Positions 26,750-36,897 of a stretch of DNA of 64,000 bases are shown here, piece after piece; the stretch's first letter is position 1; each line of letters begins with the position of its first letter. Location: NCBI RefSeq assembly GCF_002078875.1, contig NC_034419.1, positions 16,895,090 through 16,959,089 on the forward strand. The letters run 5' to 3'. The translations under genes and the position numbers were made by a program. This stretch comes from Numida meleagris. Taxonomy: Eukaryota > Chordata > Aves > Galliformes > Numididae. Below the pieces are notes generated by a model, which worked only from the letters and a program-made list of their open reading frames with translations, ran no database searches and had not been told where the DNA came from.

Positions 26750-29700
26750 ATGTCAATGAACTGCAGAAATAACCTCTGCAGGGTTTCCTTAAATCACCCC
26801 CCAGGGTCCTTCCCTGCGGGCTCCCCAGCGCACGGCAGGTGACTCGAGATGTTAGCTTCTGCTTCCTTATTGCCGTTTAATTGCCAATCTATATCAGCAG
26901 TATAATTAGGCATAAGCCATATCAATTTAATCACAAACCCTAAACAAACCAATGCTCATTCAAGTCCTGTGTATATTGACAGGCTAAAGCAAACCCTCAG
27001 CCCTTATCCATTCTGCCTACAGATAATTTCTCTGGCAGCATCTTCTGCGTCAGAAAGTCAATAACTGAGACCAACGTTTGTGTCAATAAATCCAGCGTGC
27101 AGTCAGCCCCTTTCCTGAAGGCTCACACGCTGCCGCATCAGTGCTTCTCACTGGGGAGCTGACAAGGGTCATAACCTCATTCTTTTTCTCCCTCTTCACC
27201 TGCTCCAGGCTGCCAAAGGAAGGAAGTGGAATTCTGGGCAGTTTGGAGGTTTTGAAGACAACCTTGCAATGCTCAACGGTTCCTGAGCAGCCTGCTCTAA
27301 AGTAAGTCTGATTTCTGAAAGTGAAAAAGGTTGAAATAGAGTTAAAGGGTCTCGTCTTTCCTACAGGACTTTGTTCCGTGAAAGGGACAGTCGGTTTTGT
27401 TCAGGTGCTTATCACTCAAGCTGCATTTACATGGCTAAGAAGGCTCAGTCGGCCGTCTTAGCTCTGACACATGTTAAAGAGCCCATTGCTGAGGGCAGCA
27501 ATGTCAGAGCACTGTGTCTTGTACAACATCCCGGTGTGTCGGGACCCCTGCTCACTGCAGCAGGGCGCAACCCGGCACGGCTCAGCGCGGTGCTCTGCTC
27601 CCAGGTGCTGCTCTGCCCCAACGCTCCAAACATGCACGACCTTTAAATTCAGGCTGCAACGAAAAGATCTGCTGCTAACTAAAAGTCTGGGGTTGCTTTC
27701 ATATGTCTGAGCATTCGGGGAATGGTTGTAGCTTAAAATGCAAATGTGGTGCTTTCTGCAGAGCATCTCTCCTTTTCAAGATCCCTCATTTCATGCTGTT
27801 ACCGCGCAGTGCCCTGCTGTTCCCATGAAGGGAGCCTCTCTAAGGAAAAGGCTCCCACGGACAGAAATCCATCTGATGGGGTTAAAAAAATAAAACATGT
27901 ATTTTAATTTCTAAAATGCACGATGTCCATCCTGAACTTGGCATTCAGCGTCTTCTCTGGTGTGCAGAATGCAGCCAACCACTCCCTTGGTTTTCTGGGT
28001 ATGCATTTTGCACGGTGGTCCTCATCTCTGTGAGTAGATCCTGAAGTTTTCACTGTAGGATTTCCCTCTGTGAGCAGTGATGCTCCTGGGCCTCTTGGCG
28101 TCTGTTTTCTCTACGTGTAAGTTCCATGCTCGCACAACTTTGTGTCCTGCACAAGGAGAGAAACAGGCCCAAAGGCTTTTATATACACCACTAATGGGAA
28201 ATGCCTGCAGTGCCCATGAGGAGCAGCTGCCTGGTGAGCCTGTTCCCTGGAGGTTACACATGTTCCTGTGATGCTCCACTGGTCCTGCAGCAGTGTTTGC
28301 TTGGCACTTCCTGGGGCTTCCTGGACATTGTCATCCTCTGCCTTTACAGAATTGTACAATGCGTTATTGATGGGTGAAATACAGAAGAGGTTTGACATTT
28401 CTCTGATATCTTGCATTTTTATTCTCTTATAATTTCAAGTATTTCCAATTCGGTGCCGCTGCCATATAATTCAACGTTGTAAGCGCGTAGTTCCTAGCAG
28501 TGTCAGCTTGTATTTTAAGCTTGTCTGGTTATTTTGACAACATGAGGCATCATAAATGATGTAAGCCGTTTCTCTCCTTAGAAGCAGGACTCAGCCCTGT
28601 GCTGCCCAGATAAGAGCAGCAAGACAGAAGCTGCTTTAGAAGCAGCAGGACGCGTGTGACTGCACTTCAGCTGCTCTGTAACCAGAGAATAGAGCAGGGA
28701 GCACTTTGGAAATGAATTGAAACGACATAGAATAGGGGAAAAAATCAGATCCGAGTCCTGCTGTAGTCTGAGACTCCTCCGAGATTTGGAGAAGTGCGGT
28801 TTGCAGCAATTTAGGCTAGAAATTGTGGCTGTGACCGTGCCGTGTGTGTGACAGAGCCTGATCAGCACATCGTTAGCTTTCAGCTTTCACTCAGACACGG
28901 AGCTGGGAGCTCAGGTGCTTGTGGGCAGCAGCAGGGGTAAAGGAGGGCTCTGACCTGCAGGACTTCAGGGCAATCAGAGAGATTGGCCAGGGGAGGGAAC
29001 AGAACCTGCCCCATGCTTACGTGGGACTCAGGCATCCAATGAAGCGGGACAGTGTCCACAAGCAGCAGCACCTTGGTTCCTGCCTGAACTCAAAAAAAAA
29101 AAAAAAAAAAAAAAGGCATGAATTTGGCTGTTTTCTTGAAGGATGGGTGGTGAGGGCCTTAGAAAGACCCCTGAGCTCTGCACTTTCAGTGGGTTGAGAT
29201 GTTTCTCTGTAGTTCTCATTTTTTGGTGCTGAGAAGCTCTGGCCCACTCCTTATCTCAGTACGTGGGCTTTTGTCACATTTGACCGTGGTGTTCCTGAGG
29301 CACGTGTCAGCCACTGCCTCCTGACCCTTTGGTCACCATTTTCATAGAAGCTGTCATTAAGAACTATAACCGATAATCTCGAGGACTGGCAGCAGTTATC
29401 AATGACAGATGGCTTCCTCTGGGAAACCTCTGGCTCTGATAGCTCCAAAATATGACATAAGTCTCATCTTTTCAAGAAAGCCCATGCCAGATGGGTCTAA
29501 ATTAAAGCATGGCCTTTCCCATTGCTTTATAGACGATAGCTAATTAGCTGTAGAATGGATAGCTTTGCTCCTGCTGAGGGCAGGCAGAAGTGGGTGTTTG
29601 ATATTGAAGCATTTCTGTGTTTGGTTTCAGTGCATCTGTAAGGACAGATGATGAAGTCATTAGAATAAATATCAATACACGTATTGAACTTTCCATTACT

Positions 29701-31713
29701 CTGAGTTTACCAGAGCTGGCTGAAAAGAGGACAGTTCTTGAGAAACATCTCATTTTTATTATAGTTCTGCAATAGATCAACTCCAGATCAATTTGTATGT
29801 TTTGTCATCAGTCCTATTAGTAGACTACTGCCAAAATTTGCAATCACAGTTGAGGAGCTGACTTCTGAACCTTTAACTTATTCGGGAGGGCTCCTCGCAA
29901 TCCCTATTTCCAGCTCTGAGGAAGCATTAGCCCCAGGCTGCAGTAGGATTCTTTGTCCTCTTTTCCTCTTGTGTGTGAAAATGGCTCCAGGAGATGGTTC
30001 TCCTTCAGGCAGGAAATCCTGAAAATGCTGAACTTTTCATTTAGATGCCTTGCAAACAGTGCTGATTCGATTGCCAGCCTTGTCTCCTCTTACAGCAGCA
30101 ATAAAAGCCTCCTCCCCTCCCCAATCAAATTAAAAATGGCCTATTTTATTGTGCTTCTCATAAGCGTGTCTATTTGCTAGATATGAAGAATTTGAGCTTA
30201 TCTCGTGTGATGTAAATACTGCTGTGCTTCCAGACTAAAGTTTTTTTCCCCTTTGATCCAGTCGTCTTGAAGCAAGCTCAGCCTTCAGAAGGAGTCTGAA
30301 GAGATTCATGGAGGCCGGCAATGGCACTGTTCCTGGGGAAGACTGGAGAAGGAAAGCTCAAAATTACCCATATAAACAGCTCCTGAGGAACGAATGGCTA
30401 ACGAAAGGAAGAAGCTGTCTTGAGGTGAGCAAATTTTTGCTTAAAATACCTCAGGACCAAGTGTAAAAATAGCACTGCCACATTCGTGTAGCATGGTGAT
30501 GGAAGCGATGCCTCTGCCGCAGCCTGGGGCGGTCGTGCCCCGTGCTCCCATTGATGGCCCCGGGCTGCAGGCCGGGCCCTGGGCATGCGGGTGCAGTCTT
30601 GGCAGTGAAGGGAGCCATAACTCTCCTGTTGTCTGTGGGGATCCCTTGAAAAACTTGTGGTAGCTCTTCTGGAACTGGCTGGAGTTTTCCTCCACCTCAC
30701 TGAAACTGCCATAAAGGCAGTGAAAGCTGTGCTTTCTCTCACTGTAGTCAGTTTCTCTCCCGTATCCAAAAAATGATGACAGTCAGATGCAGCTGATGAA
30801 ATAATCTTTTCTTGCTGCAGATCTCATTCAATCACCAGAGAGCTCCAGTGTTCAAATAGATAATTAGTGTTGTGACAAGTGTAACTTTAAATGCCTCAGT
30901 TTGGTGGCAATGTTAGGAAGTGAGACGAAAATTGAATTATTTGTCTGCCTTAACTGTGGCCCTTCATGGATTGCTAATGAGAGAGATTCTTGTTAAACAC
31001 ATGTCCTTTTTGATACACTCCTTTACAGGTCCTCCGTTGGGAAAATGATTTAGTGTTTGTATCATAAAAGGCATGAAAGAGAGGGCTTTCCTTTATTTTC
31101 TGTGCCTCGTTTCCTTTTATGCCTTCAGCTGATGGAACAGGTCACTGCTCGTGTTCCAGCACAGAAAGATCCCCGAAACGGAAATCATCGGAGAGAGCAG
31201 TGCCACCAAAGGTCTCCCTGCCTGCTCCATTAATGGCACCGCGGGCACACCCAGGTGCTTTGGTCTCAGGGAAGAATTTGCTTTCCTTGGAGATGGCAAA
31301 AATCAATCTGTGCTTCTACGGAGAGCTGCAGGGCAGCTGGTGCACGATGCCTGAAACAAGTCCGTGTGCACGCTGGATGCACTGAGTGCACGGAGTTGGG
31401 CCCTGCTGAGGTCCCCACTTCCCAAAGTGCGGAGGATGGAACTCCTCTTGAAGGGGCTCTTTGCTGATGGATAGCTCTGGGTTGTCCCCACTTCCTAGGA
31501 CTTGATTTGACTTGAAATTGTCATCGGCTGAATTACTGAACATCTTGAGGTTGCGTCCTCTCCATAGGCTCCTAATGGGATGCTTTTGATTCTTCCTATT
31601 TTCAGCGTTTGCAGTGCCATGATGTTCTGCCATCCAAAAGGGAATTAATCGCTGAGTGGCATGAAGAGCGCACAGCAGAGACAGCAGGCATGGTCCAGAC
31701 CTCAGGGGACTAA
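26750..31713 (+). CDS. Candidate 150-codon ORF spread over four exon-like segments
   Basis: Joining 26750-26838, 27209-27301, 30262-30424 and 31606-31713 gives one open frame of 453 nt, from ATG (26750, G at -3) to TAA. The reading phase is kept at all three junctions (2, 2 and 0). The predicted product is basic and hydrophilic, with motifs such as EDWRRKAQNYPYKQLLRNEW and KRELIAEWHEERTAE. It has no signal peptide or membrane segment, and I do not recognise its family. Skipping the fourth segment and using 32485-32592 plus 32774 onward also keeps the frame, with a stop at 32843-32845. I looked for compatible pieces, so the match is partly selected. The stop at 31711 would lie upstream of several junctions, which would favour nonsense-mediated decay. 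Confidence 0.13.
29092..29114 (+). repeat. A23 homopolymer
   Basis: Twenty-three uninterrupted A. No LINE, SINE or processed gene could be recognised immediately upstream, so it need not be a retrotransposon tail. Confidence 0.95.
30262..30424 (+). other. Strong exon-like segment (163 nt)
   Basis: The segment follows tttttttcccctttgatccag and ends in CTTGAG|gtgagc. One frame is open across all 54 codons and contains an internal ATG at 30308. It is the best-formed exon candidate in the intergenic half and has no recognised homologue. Confidence 0.3.
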
Positions 31714-32484
31714 TTACATCCTTAAAGGGTAAGAAAATAATCTGAGGTGCATTGGAAAGAAAGAGTCTTATTAATGCTCCATAATACTCATGTGCCCAGA
31801 GTTACTGGCGTAGCTCCAATATTTCTCCATTAAAAAAATAGAGACACTGGGAGATACAAGGATATTTATTGACCTAAAAAAAAATATCAGCAAGAAGCTC
31901 AAGAGAATATATTAAATACATAAACTTGTTTGAGTTTTAAGAAGTGTCGCGGCATACGCTGTAAGATGGCAGTGAATGAGATTGATTGTCTGTAAGCTGA
32001 CGACGGAGAAGGGGACCCATGAAAGAGATGGTGAAGGGGGAAGCTGTTTGAATCTGCTTACAGAAATAGCAGGGTTTGGGGTAGGGGGACTGTTCCACGC
32101 ACCTCGTGCATCACGGGACAAGCCAGAGGTCAGGCAATACGCAGCCACCGTCAGGAAAACCTGATGCCAGATCCCATACTGGGGGCAGGCTATGGTTATC
32201 CCAGACTCCAGCTGTCTGCATTTGTGGTTGCTGACCTGCAAGGAGATCTCCCAGAGATCGCTGCGTTTTTCTGTCAGTGGTGAGACACTGCTGCTCTCAG
32301 CTCACGCTGCGTTAGGAGTGGCGTGCAGTTCCCAGCAGCTCCCCGCGGAGTTGGCAGATGGTGGCAGCTCGGGAGACCGGAGCGTGGCCTGGAGGGGACG
32401 TTCTCTGCCAAGGGCATGGCGGGGACGTGCTGGGCTTTGGGAGGGCTGCCAAGCAGCGCCCGTGAGCATCTCCTTGTCCTGCAG

Positions 32485-32592
32485 CCAGCGCTGTCTGACG
32501 GCGTGGTCGCGAGCGATCGCACGGACAGCAGCGAGACTTCCTTCCACAGCCAAACGCCTTGGCTGACTGCAGGAAGGACTTCCAAGCTGAAG
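32485..32592 (+). other. CpG-dense exon-like segment (108 nt)
   Basis: It lies between ctccttgtcctgcag and CTGAAG|gtgaga, is an exact multiple of three and is open in phase 0 over 36 codons. About nine CpG fall in its first 50 bases, in otherwise CpG-poor DNA, including the palindrome GCGATCGC at 32513-32520. It may be part of the candidate plus-strand transcript. Confidence 0.27.
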
Positions 32593-34927
32593 GTGAGACG
32601 TGAACAGCGCTTCTGAGATGGTTTCAGCTCCCACAGGTGAAGGGCGCTGGCTCAGGGCTCAGCTGGGGGCTGGCTGCTTCCCTTCTTCTTGCTGGGGCCA
32701 TTGAAACAGGCTTGAGCTTGGGAAAAGACAAAATACCTTCCTTCCAGGCCGCCCATCCCATCCTGCTTCCCAGCCAGACCCCAGCTGTGTGCGCACCGGG
32801 AAAGCCAATATGAAAGGTCTTCACAAACAAGCTCTAAGAATGTAAAACTGATACCTGGAGGTACAGGTAAGTGGTGTACTTTCCTCCTCCCCCCGTTTTG
32901 TAACTTGCACTATGTATGCATCAGATTTAAAGGCAAGCAGTGTGTCTTTTTATCAAACAGGCCTGATAAAAGAACAATCATGTACGTTCATTTATATCTC
33001 TGCTAAACGTATCCTTTTTTTATTGCTTTCCAGTAGTTCAAAGCATTAGCATAAAGCCATCAAGGAGGTTGTTTTTCCTAAGAGAGAGAGTGCCTGTTTA
33101 CAAACTCATTTTATTTTCACAATACTCCATTGTTATTTATTTCAGACAGAAAGCTGTCAGATTAATGCATTCCCTCATGCAGGACAGCTTGCGTTATTGC
33201 CCGTTATTAAGATATAACATATATAACCTGACAGGCACTGCCCACGTCTGCAATCCACCAGTGAAAGGCAAATTAAGTAGAAAATGGAGATCTCCAATAT
33301 TTCTTAGGGCTAAAGTGATATTAGTTTTTAACTCATTTTGTATTCAGAGGGGATTCTGCCTGTTCACAACATATCTGACAGAGTAAACTGCCCAAAGAAG
33401 GCTTTTATGATTCTTAGAACAGCTACATCTGAGAAACTGATTTCAGAGTCACAGGAGTCAAGTCCCCTTGCATAAACGTGTGCCAGGGAAGGAGGAAAAA
33501 AAAAACACCCAACAAATTACTTGGATAGTGCAAGAAATGGGTTAGAACACAGCTCTTGGGGGGAGAGTGGTGCAAGAGGAGTAACTTGAAACCCAAGCCA
33601 GGCACAGCTGGGAACCCCAGGCTGAGTCAGTCCCTTTCCTGTGGTGCCTGTATTCAATCTAGTGGCAAGACTCACGTGTATTCCTTCTCCTTTTCAGAAC
33701 AATTTACTCCAAAATATCCCACACAGCCCAGCTAGCAGTTTCCAGAGAACCGCCTGAAAGTCGCCAGCGAGCATCCATGTTGCACGAGGACTGCTAGTAA
33801 GCTTGGTGCAAGGTCCCAGCACTGCAAACCTCACCTCACACAACTGATGTTATTCGTGTTTCTCATTAATTTGAATTTATTTTTTTTCCCAGGACTGAAT
33901 TCCTGAACTTGCTGAGTGACAGAAACTGCTCTGGGAAAGTCTGCAAGAGGTAGGCTGCCTTTGGGAACTCACGTTACCTCTTAATGACTCTTTATGTTTT
34001 CCTTCAATATTTTCCCAGTAATAACTTAATTTTTTTTTCATGCTTTCCCTGGAGTATTAAGTCAGTCTTATTATCACAATTAAATATTAACTGAACTGAA
34101 ATGAGATTAGGAACAGAGGTCATCTTAAAGGAAGGCTAATGTGAATACAGGATGAAATACGGAGCAAGGCCTGTGTGTAGCTACGGTCATCTGGAGAAGA
34201 AACCATGCTTTACCCCCCAAAAAATGGTTTTAGTCTTGCCTATTGCATATACACGTATAAACATGTTGGGATTATCGTTAGCCCTTACAGCATTTGGATC
34301 AGCTCCTTTCATGTAGGTTAGGTAGAAGCCAGATACTCCATGCTCTGAAAGCTTAAAATATGGTTTCTGTTCTGCTCATGTTCCCACTGAGCAGGTTTTA
34401 GTGCTAGAAAGTCACCAGCCTTATGGGAAACTGCAGTGTGTGAGGAATAGGCAATCTGCAGGGGAAAATGCGCCACGCAATTTAATGATAAATAGTGATA
34501 TGCTAAATAAATTATTAAAAAGAACCAACTCTTCTTTAACATAATTACATTCTATTTCATCTTAGAGGAGGGGAAGCAGCCTAATTGGGCAGACAGGAAA
34601 CCAAGCCAGGGGAAGTGAGGTAGGTTTTCATCTGCTGGGCTGCAGAACTATGGGCAGAAGCAGAGCTCAGCAGCTGCAGCCCTTACTCCTCCTCTCCCTC
34701 CTGCCTTCCTTTCTGCAGAAGCAGGCCTGGGTATACAGGTGAGGATTTTAATCTTATGGCAGCAGAGCTGCCAAGAAGGAAACCAGTCCCATCCTGCCAG
34801 GAAGTGTCAGGCAGCAGAAATACTACAAGGAACATAGACAGGGATTTTAGTTGCAGTGAATTCCCATGTGCAAGTACCTAATATGGACATGCAATGATAT
34901 TTGAAATAGTCTTGTATCCCTCTATGT

Positions 34928-34933
34928 AATAAA
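34928..34933 (+). terminator. Plus-strand poly(A) signal (AATAAA)
   Basis: A canonical AATAAA on the plus strand sits three bases away from the minus-strand hexamer of CNTN3. It could end the candidate plus-strand transcript whose last exon-like segment starts at 34,801. AATAAA is common in AT-rich DNA, so the hexamer alone is weak evidence. Confidence 0.3.
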
Positions 34934-34936
34934 TAT

Positions 34937-34942
34937 TTTATT
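34937..34942 (-). terminator. Distal poly(A) signal for CNTN3 (AATAAA)
   Basis: The plus strand reads tttatt, so the minus strand has the canonical AATAAA. It is the first perfect hexamer downstream of the CNTN3 stop outside the last intron. Cleavage would be expected about 10-30 nt further on, near 34,907-34,927. It lies within 15 bp of a plus-strand AATAAA. Confidence 0.5.
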
Positions 34943-35212
34943 AGAATAATAGAAAAATGCATACAGATAACCATAGGATACACACACAACTGGAAGTTTA
35001 AGGAGAAATTCTGAACTTTTCAATATGAAACAAGGTACTCGGTACATATCTCATGGAGATATATAACTAGAAATTAAATAATACACTGTAATAGCATGAA
35101 AATGGCAATACAGGAACGTGAACTAGAATTCTGTGAAACAAGGATAGAAAGATTCACCCTTTGTCGCAGGAAACATAACTATATACTTACTAGTAACACC
35201 TGTTTTCCATCT

Positions 35213-35228
35213 CCCCCCCCCCCCCCCC
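35213..35228 (+). repeat. C16 homopolymer (G16 in CNTN3 mRNA sense)
   Basis: Sixteen uninterrupted C on the plus strand fall inside the inferred CNTN3 3'UTR. As G in the transcript, the run could form a G-quadruplex. Such runs are polymorphic in length and prone to assembly error. Confidence 0.8.
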
Positions 35229-35295
35229 ATTTGCAAGTGTCTGAAAACATCACTGGTTAGCCACATTGAAAAGCAACTAGCCATTTATAACTATG

Positions 35296-35312
35296 TATTT
35301 ACAGTATATACA
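35296..35312 (-). promoter_or_regulatory. Pair of Pumilio-type elements in the CNTN3 3'UTR
   Basis: In mRNA sense the stretch reads UGUAUAUA, one base, then UGUAAAUA. Both octamers match the Pumilio consensus UGUANAUA. Pumilio proteins repress or localise many neuronal mRNAs. Two perfect sites one base apart in a 3'UTR suggest regulation, although AT-rich DNA produces single matches by chance. Confidence 0.45.
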
Positions 35313-35799
35313 GATCTTGCTTACTTCAACAGCTAGCACTATTTTCATCCGGATGTGATGCTGACCTATCTGAATGCATATCAAGGTATTTCTATAGTGC
35401 TGTCACGATACCGTTAATGCTGGCTCTTTCTCTTTATATTTCTGTGTGTTGTAATAATTAGTGAGATGTTGCGAGATAAAAAAATGAACGTCTTTAACAG
35501 GGTATGTTTTATGTCACGTGAACACTTGCTCTACCATGGGTGTGTCTAAAAGGCTGACTGGTCTAAATTCACAACGGTGAAAGTCAGATACACCAGGTTT
35601 AAGGTACTGCTATGCAAGAAAGCGTAGATTCACTGTAATAGCAAGCTTGAGAATCTTGATGTATTTTTAACATTCTAAACTATAGTATTGCCATAAACTT
35701 ACTAGAATTACATGGTAGTAATGGGGTGCGTTTGAGTGCTGGACCAGGTGAAATAGTTTGAAGTGGTTAACGAGCAGTTGGAAGGAGAATTATGAATGT

Positions 35800-36090
35800 A
35801 TTATTGAATTTAGAGCGTGTGGGGTGTGGCAGACAAGAAGATAAATTTGGGCTGCATATTTGGAAGCACCACATCACAAGGAAGGAAGGTGGTAACAGTT
35901 CCTTTTCGTAAGGCCATGGTGCAACTGCATTTCAGTAATGCTTACAAATGGGCACTTCAGTTAGTGAAACACACTGACAGGAGCTCAGGGAAGGGCGGTA
36001 AGAATGATCCTGAAGGTGGGAGAACTTGGTTTTGAATAAAGGATCTGGTTACAGAATATAAGATAGGGATATAAGGAAATTAACGTAGAA
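35800..36090 (+). mobile_element. Possible degenerate CR1-like fragment
   Basis: The segment around 35,990-36,060 (gggcggtaagaatgatcctg and following) resembles the end of the CR1 reverse transcriptase region, where consensus copies read as a block of AGGGC, ATGATC and GGAGAG-like words. The similarity is scattered and I cannot align it, so this may be an old copy or coincidence. It would lie antisense within the CNTN3 3'UTR. Confidence 0.3.
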
Positions 36091-36796
36091 GTCTACTGAT
36101 TAAGAGGAAGGTCAAGTGCTTGAAAGAGTACATAGATGTACGCTGGGATAAAAGAGAGCTTTCTCTGAAACATGGCTGTGAGATCATTTCTTAGCAGTAG
36201 TGGAAGCCCTGCCTCTTGGACACCCCACTGTGGATTGTGCAAAACTAACATTAATACTCTGACTTTCCTAACTTCTAGCTTTGAGTTCTTGCTAGATTTA
36301 GAATAACTTATGTAAAGGGCAGCAAGCAAATGACACTGTCTTAAAGAACTACCAGTTAGTTGATTTTTTCAGTTCTGATTGAAATTACATGCTCTGATCT
36401 CAGCTTTCATATGAAGAATGATGTGATCATAATACTGTAGAATATACTCAAAACAATTCATTGTCCCTGTAAAAACTGAGTTTTTCACAGAGCTAAGCTC
36501 TTCCTTGCAATTGATCACAGTGCCATTGCTTTCAACTCTCTCTTACACTGTAGCTGAAGTACATAATATGTAAACTCCTTTGGTTCAAGTATTAAGGCAT
36601 TTCAGACTCCTTTTTAAAGGATTTGCTAAACTTTACATGATATTTTTAATTCAACTTACAGTGAAATATAAAGAATTTAAAAACACGTCAAGAAAAACAT
36701 GCATTAACCACTGCAGGTTTTTTTTTTTTTAAAAAAAGCACTTTTCTGTAATAACTGATCGATAATTTGTTTCTCCTAGCAAATGAAAATGCATCA

Positions 36797-36897
36797 TCAC
36801 AACACTGAATTCAGAGTGAAGGAAAATACTGTCGGTAAGATGCTGGATAGACTGAAGATATTCAGGGTTGATGGACCAGAACCTCTTGCATCCATAC
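36797..36897 (-). CDS. CNTN3: CNTN3 terminal coding exon: GPI-anchor signal and stop
   Basis: The exon follows the acceptor catctgtcacag. It completes the Ser codon and encodes [10 protein letters not shown] followed by a hydrophobic tail ([18 protein letters not shown]) and TGA at 36797-36799. The MDARGS start matches the mammalian contactin-3 tail as I recall it. The rest differs in sequence but keeps the layout expected of a GPI signal: small residues that could hold the attachment site (around GSGPS), then a hydrophobic end. The phase agrees with the upstream exon. The whole exon is too short to show up as a stand-alone open frame. Confidence 0.9.

Larger units (their letters stand above)
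26750..34950 (+). ncRNA. Candidate spliced transcript convergent with CNTN3 (lncRNA or small-protein gene)
   Basis: A series of exon-like segments on the plus strand have plausible acceptors and donors: first exon ending 26838 (donor gtgact), 27209-27301, 30262-30424, 31606-31728, 32485-32592, 32774-32866, 33698-33796, 33893-33949, 34566-34619, 34719-34738 and a terminal piece from 34,801 with AATAAA at 34928. Acceptors such as tcacctgctccag, tcttcctattttcag and ccttctccttttcag have clear pyrimidine tracts. Donors include gtaagt (27302, 32867) and gtgagc (30425). I see no homology to a known protein. Splice-like pairs also occur by chance every few kb, so transcription is not shown. No promoter was recognised. 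Confidence 0.25.
34915..36796 (-). other. CNTN3: Probable CNTN3 3' untranslated region
   Basis: The sequence after the stop codon is AT-rich. The first canonical AATAAA on the minus strand after the stop is at 34937-34942, which would give a 3'UTR of about 1.9 kb. A weaker ATTAAA lies at 36645-36650 and could give a short form. Inside are paired Pumilio-type elements, a G16 tract (mRNA sense) and, on the opposite strand, a degenerate CR1-like segment around 35,800-36,090. The exact cleavage site cannot be seen and is inferred from the signal position. Confidence 0.55.

Noticed and set aside
29000..29114. A23 tract considered as the tail of a retrotransposed transcript
   Set aside because: No recognisable gene or repeat body upstream and no clear target-site duplication.
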